A DNA stretch of 64,000 bases from Erysipelotrichaceae bacterium (GCA_017405675.1 JAFRAB010000033.1:1-64000); one strand, 5' to 3'; positions 1-8,576 are shown, counted from the first letter of the stretch. Translations and numbers: made by a program. Notes: a model not told the origin generated them from the letters alone.

Positions 1-185
1 CCTGCCCCTGCGAAAATAGCAAGTTGCCGGTTTTTTTGTGCTTTTTTATTATCTGCTTAGAGTTTCTCTTAGATATACTCTTATCTTTATTTACTATTGA
101 TTTTTACGCTTTCTTCGCTGAAAACAATAGTATTTTTTATTATATTTTGGTATTATAAATTGTGCTGATATAGGAGGAGATATAA
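1..185 (+). promoter_or_regulatory. AT-rich region with the ppdK promoter
   Basis: Noncoding left edge. Positions 23-42 read like the 3' arm and T-tract of an intrinsic terminator, but the 5' arm is not visible, so the upstream transcription unit probably lies off-window. An extended -10 (TGG then TATTAT, 148-156) lies upstream of a strong Shine-Dalgarno (AGGAGGAG at about 172-179) for ppdK. No convincing -35 hexamer is seen. Nothing else is recognisable here. Confidence 0.5.
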
Positions 186-2810
186 ATGAGCCAGAAATAC
201 GTTTATTTGTTTGAAGAAGGCAATGCAAATATGCGTGAACTATTAGGCGGCAAGGGTGCTAACCTGGCAGAAATGACCAACATTGGCATGCCTGTTCCTT
301 ATGGTTTTACTATCACCACAGAAGCATGTACACGTTACTATGATGATGGTGAAAAGATTGCCGATGATATCCAGGAAGAAATCTTATCTTATCTGGAGAA
401 GTTAGAAGCAAAGAGTGGTAAGGTATTGGGCAGTGAAGAAAACCCATTACTGGTTTCTGTCCGTTCAGGCGCACGTGCAAGTATGCCTGGTATGATGGAC
501 ACAATTCTTAACTTAGGTATGAATGATAAGGTTGTTGAAACTGTTGCCAAGAGCACAAACAACCCTAGATTCGCATATGACTCATACCGTCGTTTCATCC
601 AGATGTTCTCAGATGTTGTCATGGGTTTACCAAAGAGCACATTTGAAGTTATCATTGATGAAATGAAGGAAGCCAAAGGTGTTAAGCTTGACACTCAGCT
701 TGATGCTGATGACATGAAGGAAATGACAGCCAGATTCAAGGCTTACTATAAAGAAAACATGAACGCTGACTTCCCTCAGGATGCCAAGGTTCAGTTAATG
801 GAAGCCATCAAGGCTGTATTCCGTTCATGGAATAACGACAGAGCTATCTACTATCGTCGTATGAACGACATCCCATCTTCATGGGGTACTGCTGTTAACG
901 TACAGATGATGGTATTCGGTAACATGGGCGATGACTGCGGCACAGGTGTTGCATTCACAAGAAACCCGGCTACCGGCGAAAAGAAACTGTTCGGTGAGTT
1001 CTTAATGAACGCTCAGGGTGAAGACGTTGTTGCAGGTGTCAGAACACCTATGACAATTGACAAGTTAGCTGAAACTTCACCTGATGCATATGCACAGTTT
1101 GTTAACATCTGCAATAACCTTGAAGCTCATTACAAGGATATGCAGGATATGGAATTTACTGTTGAACATGGTAAATTATTCATGCTGCAGACCCGTAACG
1201 GCAAGAGAACCGGTGCTGCTGCCTTAAAGATCGCCTGCGACATGGTTGATGAAGGCCTGATCGATACCAAGGAAGCTATCTTAAGAGTAGAACCTGGTCA
1301 GCTGGATTCATTATTACATGCTCAGTTCGATGCTGAGGCATTAAAGAAAGCCAAGGTCTTAACCAGAGGCTTAGCTGCTTCACCAGGAGCTGCTACAGGT
1401 CAGATCGTCTTCACTGCTGAAGATGTAATCAAGTGGAAAGAAGAAGGCAAGAAGACTGTCTTAGTCAGACTGGAAACATCACCGGAAGATATCGAAGGCA
1501 TGCACAATGCTGAAGGTATCCTGACTGTCAGAGGCGGTATGACAAGCCACGCTGCTGTTGTTGCCAGAGGCATGGGTGCCTGCTGCGTATCAGGCTGCGG
1601 CGAAATCGTCATGGGCGGTAAGGAAATTACAGTTAACGGTGTTACCTTAAAAGAAGGCGACTGGATCTCAATCGATGGTTCTACAGGCTGTGTTTACGGC
1701 GAAAGAATCCCTACAGTTCCAGCTACAATCTCAGGTGACTTCGAAAGATTCATGAACTGGGCTGATGAAGTCAGACAGTTACAGGTCAGAACAAATGCTG
1801 ATACACCAAAGGATGCTGCTCAGGCATATGCATTTGGTGCTCAGGGTATCGGTCTGGTTAGAACAGAACATATGTTCTTCGAAGCAGACAGAATCAAGGC
1901 TATCAGAGAAATGATCGTTTCAAAGACAGTTGAACAGAGAAAAGCCGCTCTTGCTAAGTTATTACCTATGCAGAGAGGCGACTTCGAAGGTATCTATGAA
2001 GCAATGCAGGGCAACCCTGTAACAATCCGTTACCTGGATCCACCTCTGCATGAATTCGTACCAAAGGAAGACAAGGATATCGAAGAACTGGCTAAGGAAA
2101 TGAACATGTCATTCGAAGAGCTGAAGGCTGTATGCGATGGCTTACACGAATTCAACCCTATGATGGGTCATCGTGGATGCCGTCTGGCAGTAACATATCC
2201 TGAAATCGCAGAAATGCAGACACAGGCTGTTATTGAAGCAGCAATCAATGTTCAGAAGAGACATCCTGAATGGAAAGTCGTTGCTGAAATCATGATTCCA
2301 TTAGTAGGCGAAGTTAAGGAATTAAAGTTTGTCAAGAACATCGTAGTCAAGGTTGCTGATGACGTTATCGCAGCTTCTGATACAAAGGTTGAATACCATG
2401 TTGGTACAATGATCGAAATTCCACGTGCTGCATTACTGGCAGACGAAATCGCTGAAGAAGCTGAATTCTTCAGTTTCGGTACTAATGACCTGACTCAGAT
2501 GACATTCGGTTTCTCAAGAGACGATGCAGGCAAGTTCCTGAATGCTTACTATGACAGAAAGATCTACGAACAGGATCCATTTGCCAAGTTAGACCAGAAC
2601 GGTGTCGGCAAGTTAGTTAAGATGGCTGCTGAATTAGGCCGTAAGACACGTCCTAATATCAAGTTAGGTATCTGCGGCGAGCACGGCGGTGAACCAAGCT
2701 CAGTTGAATTCTGCCACAAGGTTGGCCTGACATATGTTTCATGCTCACCTTACAGAGTTCCAATCGCAAGACTGGCTGCTGCACAGGCTGCTGTAAAGTA
2801 TCCAAGATAA
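186..2810 (+). CDS. ppdK: pyruvate, phosphate dikinase
   Basis: Interconverts pyruvate, ATP and phosphate with phosphoenolpyruvate, AMP and pyrophosphate in the cytoplasm. In anaerobic Bacillota it can serve as a PPi-linked pyruvate kinase or as a gluconeogenic step. The 874-residue length matches the family. The N-terminal nucleotide-binding domain starts with GGKGANLAEM. The swivelling phosphohistidine domain contains GGMTSHAAVV with the phosphorylated His at about residue 455. The C-terminal PEP/pyruvate barrel carries GICGEHGG, whose Cys at about 830 is the expected general acid. The ATG is well placed behind AGGAGGAG. It is a single-gene unit ended by two tandem hairpins. Codon choice looks optimised, consistent with high expression. 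Identification is secure. Confidence 0.97.
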   Translation: MSQKYVYLFEEGNANMRELLGGKGANLAEMTNIGMPVPYGFTITTEACTRYYDDGEKIADDIQEEILSYLEKLEAKSGKVLGSEENPLLVSVRSGARASMPGMMDTILNLGMNDKVVETVAKSTNNPRFAYDSYRRFIQMFSDVVMGLPKSTFEVIIDEMKEAKGVKLDTQLDADDMKEMTARFKAYYKENMNADFPQDAKVQLMEAIKAVFRSWNNDRAIYYRRMNDIPSSWGTAVNVQMMVFGNMGDDCGTGVAFTRNPATGEKKLFGEFLMNAQGEDVVAGVRTPMTIDKLAETSPDAYAQFVNICNNLEAHYKDMQDMEFTVEHGKLFMLQTRNGKRTGAAALKIACDMVDEGLIDTKEAILRVEPGQLDSLLHAQFDAEALKKAKVLTRGLAASPGAATGQIVFTAEDVIKWKEEGKKTVLVRLETSPEDIEGMHNAEGILTVRGGMTSHAAVVARGMGACCVSGCGEIVMGGKEITVNGVTLKEGDWISIDGSTGCVYGERIPTVPATISGDFERFMNWADEVRQLQVRTNADTPKDAAQAYAFGAQGIGLVRTEHMFFEADRIKAIREMIVSKTVEQRKAALAKLLPMQRGDFEGIYEAMQGNPVTIRYLDPPLHEFVPKEDKDIEELAKEMNMSFEELKAVCDGLHEFNPMMGHRGCRLAVTYPEIAEMQTQAVIEAAINVQKRHPEWKVVAEIMIPLVGEVKELKFVKNIVVKVADDVIAASDTKVEYHVGTMIEIPRAALLADEIAEEAEFFSFGTNDLTQMTFGFSRDDAGKFLNAYYDRKIYEQDPFAKLDQNGVGKLVKMAAELGRKTRPNIKLGICGEHGGEPSSVEFCHKVGLTYVSCSPYRVPIARLAAAQAAVKYPR

Positions 2811-2816
2811 ACACGG

Positions 2817-2847
2817 AAAACAAGGATCGCAAGATCCTTGTTTTATT
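2817..2847 (+). terminator. intrinsic terminator of ppdK (first of two)
   Basis: Perfect 12-bp stem (2817-2828 with 2833-2844, loop GCAA) whose 3' side ends in a U-run. It starts 6 nt after the ppdK stop codon. Confidence 0.9.
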
Positions 2848-2859
2848 GTGATCAGTACT

Positions 2860-2886
2860 AAAGACTGGAGCGATCCGGTCTTTTTC
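2860..2886 (+). terminator. second tandem terminator
   Basis: A 9-bp stem (2860-2868 with 2875-2883, one G-U pair, loop AGCGAT) followed by TT and pyrimidines. It lies 13 nt after the first hairpin, so ppdK transcripts meet two terminators in a row. A TATAAT hexamer at 2889-2894 directly follows and may start the next gene. Confidence 0.75.
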
Positions 2887-2917
2887 TCTATAATATAACA
2901 GTACAGGCGGTGATAAA

Positions 2918-3802
2918 GTGATATTGAATCTCAGCGGCAGAACTGATGTCTGTGCTTTCTATTCTGACTGGCTAATGAACAGACTGGCAGAAGGGTATAT
3001 AGATGTCAGAAATCCTTTTTATCAGAAAATGGTGAGCAGGATCATGATCGATGATGTCGACCTGCTGTTTTTTACTACTAAAAATCCGATACCTATGCTG
3101 GATAAGCTGAAAGACATTAAGAAGAAAGTTTATTTTCATGTAACCTTAACAGCTTACAAAGAAGATATCGAACCTGGTTTACCTCCGAAAAAGGAAATTA
3201 TTGCTGCTGTAAGGAAACTGTCAGAAGAAATTGGGAAGGATAATGTTGTCATCAGATATGATCCTGTATTCGTAAATGATAAATATACCCTGGAATATCA
3301 TGTTAAAGCTTTTGACAGGCTTTGTGAGCTACTGGATGGATACGTCGGTAAGATCCTGATTTCCTTTATTGACGAATATAAAAATGTGCGTAAGAACTAC
3401 GCCATCCTGAATTATCGCCAGCTTACAGATAGGGATTATGAAATAATAGGGACACAGTTCAGTCAGAGTGCCGCCAAGCATAACATAGTGGTTCACACAT
3501 GCGCTGAAGAGAGAAATCTGACTGAATATGGCTTTATTCATGATGAATGCATGTCCAGAGAACTGGCATTTAAACTGACAGGCAAGACATTTAAAAGATG
3601 GAATGCGAGAAAAAACGTTCCATGCCAATGCGTGGAGATGGCTGATGTCGGAGTATATAATTCATGCAGGCATTTCTGCCGATACTGTTATGCTAATTTC
3701 GACGAAAAGGCAGTAAAGGAAAACTGTGAAAAGCATAATCCGAAATCGTCATTACTCATTGGCGAACTTAACGAAGATGATATTATAAAAATCAGAAAAT
3801 AA
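2918..3802 (+). CDS. DUF1848 family protein with C-terminal CX3CX2C motif
   Basis: A 294-residue protein of a family without an established function. The opening ILNLSGRTDVCAFYSDW and the closing Cys-rich segment are the family's hallmarks. Near the C-terminus are CQC and, about 15 residues later, CRHFCRYCYAN, a CX3CX2C spacing like that used by radical SAM enzymes to bind a 4Fe-4S cluster, but here it sits at the end of the protein rather than the start. I chose the GTG start at 2918 because AGGCGG lies just upstream and the family motif begins at once. No partner gene is adjacent. The iron-sulfur role is inferred; the family assignment is from sequence pattern. Confidence 0.85.
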   Translation: MILNLSGRTDVCAFYSDWLMNRLAEGYIDVRNPFYQKMVSRIMIDDVDLLFFTTKNPIPMLDKLKDIKKKVYFHVTLTAYKEDIEPGLPPKKEIIAAVRKLSEEIGKDNVVIRYDPVFVNDKYTLEYHVKAFDRLCELLDGYVGKILISFIDEYKNVRKNYAILNYRQLTDRDYEIIGTQFSQSAAKHNIVVHTCAEERNLTEYGFIHDECMSRELAFKLTGKTFKRWNARKNVPCQCVEMADVGVYNSCRHFCRYCYANFDEKAVKENCEKHNPKSSLLIGELNEDDIIKIRK

Positions 3803-3952
3803 TGTGTTTTCGCGCTATTTAACGGGCAATCAGGTGGATAAAGCGGTATTTATATGCTGAAATACAGTAAAATAACAGGCGTTTTATTTCGCTTGGTTTA
3901 ATGTTCACCTAATGTTCACAAAATCGTCACATTTAAGATTAATAATATAAAT

Positions 3953-4001
3953 GGAAATTAATCTACAAATAATACTTACCCCAGTTATTTGATTAATTTC
4001 C
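3953..4001. repeat. long perfect inverted repeat in intergenic region
   Basis: Arms GGAAATTAATC (3953-3963) and GATTAATTTCC (3991-4001) are perfect complements. An inner pair AAATAA (3967-3972) and TTATTT (3985-3990) extends the stem across a 3-nt bulge, leaving a 12-nt loop. No U-run follows, so it does not look like a terminator. It is flanked by ATGTTCAC direct repeats (3901 and 3912) and by CCACCACTACCACCAC (4000-4015). The function is unknown; it could be a small RNA hairpin or a protein-binding site. Confidence 0.55.
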
Positions 4002-4056
4002 ACCACTACCACCACAGTTTATTACCTAAACTTTTGCAGATATATCAGTGATTTTT

Positions 4057-4083
4057 AAAGGCGTCTTTATGGACGCCTTTTTA
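4057..4083. terminator. terminator overlapping the tmcAL stop codon
   Basis: A 9-bp perfect stem (4057-4065 with 4072-4080) with a T-run on the plus strand and a shorter one on the minus strand. The minus-strand stop codon of tmcAL (4067-4069) lies in its loop, so the last codons of the gene encode one arm. It could act in both directions. Confidence 0.75.
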
Positions 4084-5194
4084 TATTGTAAGGTCCGCAT
4101 ACTTCACCGCGGATGATTTTTTCCTGCTGCTCGCTGTCCATCAGCATACAGTATACGACAGCAGCCTTATATTCCAGTTCACGATAAGGTTTTATGATCT
4201 GTGAAAAATGATTTACGATTTTGACACCCTGTTGCTGCAGCTGCTTAAGATAAGCCTGACCGGTCCGATTGTATGCCAGAGGTCTGAGATGATCATATTC
4301 AGGAAGATTGTTCATGAACGGTCTGTTGTTCTGTACCAGCAAATGACACAGCGTTCTCTGGATGCGTGAGGTGGTATAGCGCTTGGTTGTAGCGTTGTTT
4401 ATGAATGAAGCGTAATCCCGGCAGCTGTTAGCCTGTTTGACAAGATGGTTTTCAATGCCTTCATCCATAAGGAAAATCTCTCTCAGCTGTTCCAGTGGCG
4501 TGGTCAGCAGCAGAGTTCTTATGTATGGATAAAGCTTTTCCATCGTTACCTCAGGATAAGTGCTTAGCGTATCTGCCATGACTGTATAACTGCTGACGTC
4601 TTTGCCCTCATTAAGCGCTTTTCTGATGGCCATGGCGCTGGAAATCGTTCCGGTCAACTCCGGATTATCATATTCATTTGTTCTCTTTATGGAATAAGGA
4701 GTAATGTCAGGATAGTTCTGCAGTGCTTTTAAGTATGAGATAGCCAGTATGTCATTTGGTCCATAACTGTCAGCCATGAAACCATAGGAAGCAGGATAGG
4801 AGTATCCGGCTTTCATGTTCTCTTTGAAATTGTCTATGTTGAAACTCATTTCTGAGATTTCCTTTAGTTCTTCCAGGTTGTTGGTTTCCGATCCGAATAC
4901 TATTGAATCTGCTTTGGCCATGGCCAGCAGTCTTACCGCGTTGGCACCGAAATAGGTCGCTGACTGTAAAGCAAAAGGGAAAGGAAGTTCGATGACCAGA
5001 TCGACTCCGTTGGCAACAGCTGTCTTCGCTCTCTCCCATTTGTCGATAACAGCCGGCTGGCCGCGTTGGACAAAGTTGCCGCTGCAGACAGCAACAAGAA
5101 CATCACATTCCGTGATGCTGCGGGCCTGCTGTATATGATATATATGTCCATTATGGAAAGGATTGTATTCTACGATAATACCTGTTACTTTCAT
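4067..5194 (-). CDS. tmcAL: tRNA(Met) cytidine acetate ligase TmcAL
   Basis: Uses ATP and acetate to acetylate the wobble cytidine of elongator tRNA-Met, keeping decoding of AUG accurate. The 375-residue protein opens with GIIVEYNPFHNGHIYHI, which carries the HxGH nucleotidyltransferase signature; SGNFVQRGQPAVIDKW and GSETN follow as family motifs. In Bacillus the orthologue (YlbM) is also next to the yceD-rpmF pair. Here an alpha/beta hydrolase gene on the opposite strand lies between them. The hairpin at its 3' end overlaps the stop codon. Identification is secure by motif and neighbourhood. Confidence 0.93.
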   Translation of the reverse strand: MKVTGIIVEYNPFHNGHIYHIQQARSITECDVLVAVCSGNFVQRGQPAVIDKWERAKTAVANGVDLVIELPFPFALQSATYFGANAVRLLAMAKADSIVFGSETNNLEELKEISEMSFNIDNFKENMKAGYSYPASYGFMADSYGPNDILAISYLKALQNYPDITPYSIKRTNEYDNPELTGTISSAMAIRKALNEGKDVSSYTVMADTLSTYPEVTMEKLYPYIRTLLLTTPLEQLREIFLMDEGIENHLVKQANSCRDYASFINNATTKRYTTSRIQRTLCHLLVQNNRPFMNNLPEYDHLRPLAYNRTGQAYLKQLQQQGVKIVNHFSQIIKPYRELEYKAAVVYCMLMDSEQQEKIIRGEVCGPYNIKRRP

Positions 5195-5253
5195 GTGTTT
5201 TTCCCGCTTTTTGCGATGTTACTTCCATTATATACAAAAAAAACCATTTTTCG

Positions 5254-5275
5254 TATAATAGAGTTTGAAAGAGAG
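5254..5275 (+). promoter_or_regulatory. -10 element for the alpha/beta hydrolase
   Basis: TATAAT at 5254-5259, in the short divergent gap behind tmcAL, predicts a start near 5266 and a leader of only about 19 nt before the ATG at 5285, with a weak GAGAG ribosome site. No clear -35 is visible. Confidence 0.5.
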
Positions 5276-5284
5276 CTGTTAACA

Positions 5285-6232
5285 ATGATACAAAAGAAAA
5301 AAATTGAATTCGTCAGTTCCGCTGACGGATTAAAACTGTTTGCCAATATTTATATTCCGGACACTCCGAAGGCCATCATTCATGTCATGCACGGCATGAG
5401 TGAGCACAAGGAAAGATATGATGAATTCTGCAATATTCTGGCCCGTCTTAACTGCGTTGTCGTGATCATGGACCACAGAGGCCATGGCGAAAGCATCAGT
5501 GACAGGATCCCTCTGGGATACTTTGCTGATAAAGACGGATGGATGACAAACCTCAAGGATCTTAATGCTCTGGCCAAGAAGATCATGGAACAGTATCGCC
5601 ATCTTCCTTATTTTGTAATCGGACATTCAATGGGCTCACTGTTTGCCACATCCTACCTGAAGAGATTTGAAGACATGATCTCAGGTGTTATTTTCAGCGG
5701 CATGCCGGCCTGGAACAAACAGATACCGATGGGACGCAAACTGGCAGCAGCCATGTGCAAGATCAACGGTCCTAAGAACCATTCAAAGACGCTTGCCAAA
5801 ACAGCCAGCCCGTTTAACTCAGCCATCAAGAATCCGCGTACGGAGTTCGACTGGTTAAGCTACAATGTTGACAATGTCGACAAGTACATTGAAGATCCGC
5901 TGTGCGGCTTCCCGTTCACCAACCAGGGATATTGCGATCTTATGGACGGCATGATCGATGTCTTCAGCAATAAGGACTGGCGCGTTCTGAAAAAGAATCT
6001 GCCAATTCTGTTTGTCAGCGGACAGGATGATCCTTGCAGTAACATTCCGGAAGGATTCAAGTATTCACTGGATAATCTGGCAAAGGCCGGTTACACCAAT
6101 ATTGAAGCCAATGTCTATGAAAATATGCGTCATGAGATACTAAACGAAAGGGAAAGAAAAATCGTTTACAAGGATATTCTTTCCTGGCTTGATATCCAGA
6201 TAAAGGCTCTGGACGAAAGCGAGCAAAATTAA
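5285..6232 (+). CDS. alpha/beta hydrolase, lysophospholipase/monoacylglycerol lipase type
   Basis: A 315-residue cytoplasmic serine hydrolase of the S33/Hydrolase_4 group that would cleave acyl esters; the natural substrate cannot be told from sequence. HGMSEHKERYDEF forms the oxyanion-loop region, GHSMG holds the nucleophile Ser115, GQDDPC the acidic residue and MRHEILNE the catalytic His near the C-terminus. An upstream in-frame start at 5066 would add 73 residues that overlap tmcAL and match nothing, so the ATG at 5285 following TATAAT is preferred. Family assignment is strong, substrate unknown. Confidence 0.85.
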   Translation: MIQKKKIEFVSSADGLKLFANIYIPDTPKAIIHVMHGMSEHKERYDEFCNILARLNCVVVIMDHRGHGESISDRIPLGYFADKDGWMTNLKDLNALAKKIMEQYRHLPYFVIGHSMGSLFATSYLKRFEDMISGVIFSGMPAWNKQIPMGRKLAAAMCKINGPKNHSKTLAKTASPFNSAIKNPRTEFDWLSYNVDNVDKYIEDPLCGFPFTNQGYCDLMDGMIDVFSNKDWRVLKKNLPILFVSGQDDPCSNIPEGFKYSLDNLAKAGYTNIEANVYENMRHEILNERERKIVYKDILSWLDIQIKALDESEQN

Positions 6233-6253
6233 ATATTTTATATTATATAACAG

Positions 6254-6282
6254 TTGACGTGACAGTTTGTTTGTAATAGAAT
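6254..6282 (+). promoter_or_regulatory. promoter of yceD-rpmF
   Basis: TTGACG (6254-6259), a 17-bp spacer and TAGAAT (6277-6282) form a close match to the housekeeping sigma consensus, followed by AGAAGGAG as ribosome site. Confidence 0.8.
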
Positions 6283-6308
6283 AATAAGGCTGTAGAAGGA
6301 GCGTAACG

Positions 6309-6827
6309 ATGAAATATTCACGTAAAGATTTACTACAGTTACCTGAGCGTCATCTGTCGTTTGACGAAGAAATAGTTTTTGAGGAGGATACTTACAAGAA
6401 GTTCCCTCGTATCAGAAAGCTCAGAAACGTCAGAGCGAAGGGTGATGGTGATTATGATGCTGCTGATCAGCGTCTGTATATCAACTTACGTGTGACAGGT
6501 ACTATGACCTGCCCATGTGATATAACAGGCGAGGATGTTGATATCGATTTCGATTCAGAAGCAGACGAAATAATCAGTTTTAACAAAAAGGATTTTGAGA
6601 ACATTGAAATCCTGCAGGCTGAAGGTGAATACATAGAGTTGTTACCTATAATCTTCAGGCAAATTCTGGTAGAAGTTCCGATTACCGTCGTCAAGCCCGG
6701 TGTGATCGATTATCCAAAGGGTGAGGGATGGCAGGTCATGGATGAAGCTACCTACCAAAAAAACAAGGCAGGCAAGGTAAATCCTGCATTGGCTGCACTG
6801 AAGGATTATATACCGCAGGATGAATAG
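6309..6827 (+). CDS. yceD: YceD family protein (DUF177)
   Basis: A 172-residue cytoplasmic protein of the YceD/DUF177 family, found beside rpmF in most bacteria and linked to 23S rRNA or large-subunit biogenesis in other organisms. The central stretch with [16 protein letters not shown] and the acidic C-terminus around LAALKDYI are typical. It is followed by rpmF after a gap of 11 nt, so the two should share one mRNA from the strong promoter at 6254. Its biochemical activity is unknown. Confidence 0.88.
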   Translation: MKYSRKDLLQLPERHLSFDEEIVFEEDTYKKFPRIRKLRNVRAKGDGDYDAADQRLYINLRVTGTMTCPCDITGEDVDIDFDSEADEIISFNKKDFENIEILQAEGEYIELLPIIFRQILVEVPITVVKPGVIDYPKGEGWQVMDEATYQKNKAGKVNPALAALKDYIPQDE

Positions 6828-6838
6828 GAGGTGTGACA

Positions 6839-6985
6839 ATGGCAGTTCAACAGAGAAGAGTTTCAAAAACACGTAAAAACAAGCGCAGAACACACTACAA
6901 GTTGGTTGCTCCAACCTTGGTAAAATGTCCAAACTGCGGCGAGTATAAGTTGCCTCATCACGAATGTGAGTGCGGACAGAAGTAA
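6839..6985 (+). CDS. rpmF: 50S ribosomal protein L32
   Basis: A 48-residue small ribosomal protein, too short for many ORF callers. It begins [20 protein letters not shown], the classic L32 opening, and carries a zinc-binding CPNC ... CEC pattern in its C-terminal half, so this is the Zn-binding (C+) form. AGGAGGTG lies 7 nt upstream of the ATG. It is the last gene of the yceD-rpmF unit and is closed by a strong terminator. Confidence 0.96.
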   Translation: MAVQQRRVSKTRKNKRRTHYKLVAPTLVKCPNCGEYKLPHHECECGQK

Positions 6986-7004
6986 TCAGTGCTGAATTGG
7001 AAGG

Positions 7005-7032
7005 AAAGAACATCGCAGGATGTTCTTTTTTT
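7005..7032 (+). terminator. terminator after rpmF
   Basis: Perfect 9-bp stem AAAGAACAT (7005-7013) with ATGTTCTTT (7020-7028), followed by a T-run. Confidence 0.9.
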
Positions 7033-7035
7033 GTT

Positions 7036-7041
7036 TATAAT
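7036..7041 (+). promoter_or_regulatory. -10 element for the serpin gene
   Basis: TATAAT at 7036-7041 directly follows the rpmF terminator. The predicted leader is only about 12 nt and contains GCAGAGG as ribosome site before the ATG at 7060. No -35 is obvious. Confidence 0.5.
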
Positions 7042-7059
7042 TAAGGCAGAGGTTATGTA

Positions 7060-8430
7060 ATGAGAAAGATTATCATTGTTTTGCTGAGCCTGGTAATGTT
7101 ACTGACCGAAGGCTGCCAAAAAGACAAAGAACACGGCGGTGAAGGGGACGAAACGGTAATTAAGGATTTTGATTACGATCAGTATCTAATACGCCCGGTA
7201 CGCTATCCGGAAGCTAACTACTATCCTGACGAAAAAGATTACATTAAAGACGGCGTCATGGATACGGAAGGTCTCAGCATAGTCTATTCGGCTTTTGCCG
7301 GAAGAAATTCAGACATTGAAACAAACCGCAGCTTCAACAGAAAGCTGATTCCTTTTTATCAGAACATGATGAATATAATGCTGCTGAATGATAAGGGAAA
7401 TAATGTCTTTTCGCCGGTTAATCTTTTCTATAACCTGACCGTACTGGCGGGAATTACTCAGGGTGAAACCAGCCGGGAAATATATGATGTCCTGGGGATC
7501 GATCCGGAAACGGCTGTTGACGATTACCGCCGCCAGTGGAAGGATAATGTCATTACCGGAAAATGCACCCTGAATTATGCCAATTCCATCTGGTTCAGTG
7601 ACAGCCTGCATCTTAATATGGATAATATTGAGCAGTTAGGTGCTGATTACCATGTACCGGCATATAAAGGTAAGACAGGAACAAAAGACTTTACCTCCGC
7701 GTTCCAGTCGTGGATCAATGATAATACCGGCAAACTGCTGGGTAACTATATCTCAGATCTTAAACTTGATGAGAGCGTGCAGATGGCCATGGCTTCAACG
7801 ATTTACTATTCAACGGGCTGGCATGAATCGTATCTTCCGGAGAATACAGCCAGCGAAGTATTCCATGGGGCTGCTGAAGACGAAACTGTTGAAATGATGC
7901 ACAAAAGTGCACCGATGACATATCTGGAAAACAGCGTGTTCAAAGGATGTATTGAGCAGACTGGGACCCAAAGTGAAATGATGATCATGCTGCTGCCGCA
8001 GGAAGATGTTTCATTTGAAAGGATGTTTGCCAGTGAAGAATTCCTGGATCTGATATACGGAAGCGATCCGGGAGAGGCTGGCGCCTCTTACTGCATGGTA
8101 AATATATCTCTGCCTAAATTTGATGTTTCAAGCCGTTACGATATGGAAAAGATCTTATCGCAGGTCGGAATAAGAAAGATTTTTGAAGGCTATTCTGATG
8201 CTTTTGGAAAACTGGCTGATGAAACCATAAGCATCAGCACCATCGAACACGCCTGCCGCCTGAAAGCGGATGAAAACGGACTTGAAGGTGCCGCATATAC
8301 AGTTGAAATAGATATAGGTGGAACACCGCCGGAAAGCGTGGATCTTAAGTTTGACCGCCCGTTCTTCTTTGCGGTGAAAACAGCCTTTGATAACACGATA
8401 TTCTTCTGCGGAATAGTTAATCAGGCATAG
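7060..8430 (+). CDS. serpin, predicted surface lipoprotein
   Basis: A 456-residue serine (or cysteine) protease inhibitor. A hydrophobic signal segment ends at Cys19 (LLTEGC), which suggests lipid anchoring although the lipobox is not ideal. A charged linker follows, then the serpin fold: NVFSPVNLF, LNYANSIWF, STIYYSTGW, ISLPKFDV and FDRPFFFAV. The reactive loop lies at about residues 405-424, with hinge ENGLEGAAYT. Counting from the hinge puts P1-P1' at Gly-Thr, which would suit a protease that prefers small residues. P14 Leu, P12 Gly and P9 Tyr depart from the best inhibitory hinge. It is monocistronic. The fold is secure; target and inhibitory strength are inferred. Confidence 0.88.
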   Translation: MRKIIIVLLSLVMLLTEGCQKDKEHGGEGDETVIKDFDYDQYLIRPVRYPEANYYPDEKDYIKDGVMDTEGLSIVYSAFAGRNSDIETNRSFNRKLIPFYQNMMNIMLLNDKGNNVFSPVNLFYNLTVLAGITQGETSREIYDVLGIDPETAVDDYRRQWKDNVITGKCTLNYANSIWFSDSLHLNMDNIEQLGADYHVPAYKGKTGTKDFTSAFQSWINDNTGKLLGNYISDLKLDESVQMAMASTIYYSTGWHESYLPENTASEVFHGAAEDETVEMMHKSAPMTYLENSVFKGCIEQTGTQSEMMIMLLPQEDVSFERMFASEEFLDLIYGSDPGEAGASYCMVNISLPKFDVSSRYDMEKILSQVGIRKIFEGYSDAFGKLADETISISTIEHACRLKADENGLEGAAYTVEIDIGGTPPESVDLKFDRPFFFAVKTAFDNTIFFCGIVNQA

Positions 8431-8457
8431 AAAACATACATAATTATTCAAAGATTC

Positions 8458-8481
8458 AGGAGGCTTAAAGGCCTCTTTTTC
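8458..8481 (+). terminator. terminator after the serpin gene
   Basis: A 7-bp stem (8458-8464 with 8471-8477, one G-U pair, loop TTAAAG) followed by a T-run. Confidence 0.75.
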
Positions 8482-8541
8482 TGTTGGCTGAATTCATGCG
8501 CTACTTGAATTACATTCCTGTTGAAAAACGCCCTTTTTCTG

Positions 8542-8570
8542 TTTACAAAAATTGCTCTATTTTATACAAT
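8542..8570 (+). promoter_or_regulatory. promoter of the dcw cluster (mraZ promoter)
   Basis: TTTACA (8542-8547), a 17-bp spacer and TACAAT (8565-8570), predicting transcription from about 8577, just at the first MraZ-box-like repeat. Confidence 0.75.
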
Positions 8571-8576
8571 GGTGGT

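Noticed and set aside
23..42. Terminator at the left edge sharing GTTGCCGG plus T-run and GTGCT with the terminator at 27807-27825
   Set aside because: Only the 3' half is visible and no matching 5' arm exists between 1 and 22, so it cannot be called a complete terminator or a repeat element.
389..694. Long open frames antisense to ppdK, gyrase-like and synthetase genes
   Set aside because: They are mirror frames of strongly biased real genes, lack ribosome sites and have no recognisable domains.
3854..3901. 15-codon ORF in the gap after the DUF1848 gene
   Set aside because: No ribosome site, low-complexity composition and no neighbour that would suggest a leader peptide.
5066..5284. N-terminal extension of the alpha/beta hydrolase frame
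   Set aside because: It lies antisense to tmcAL, lies upstream of the -10 at 5254 and has no family similarity; the ATG at 5285 is preferred.
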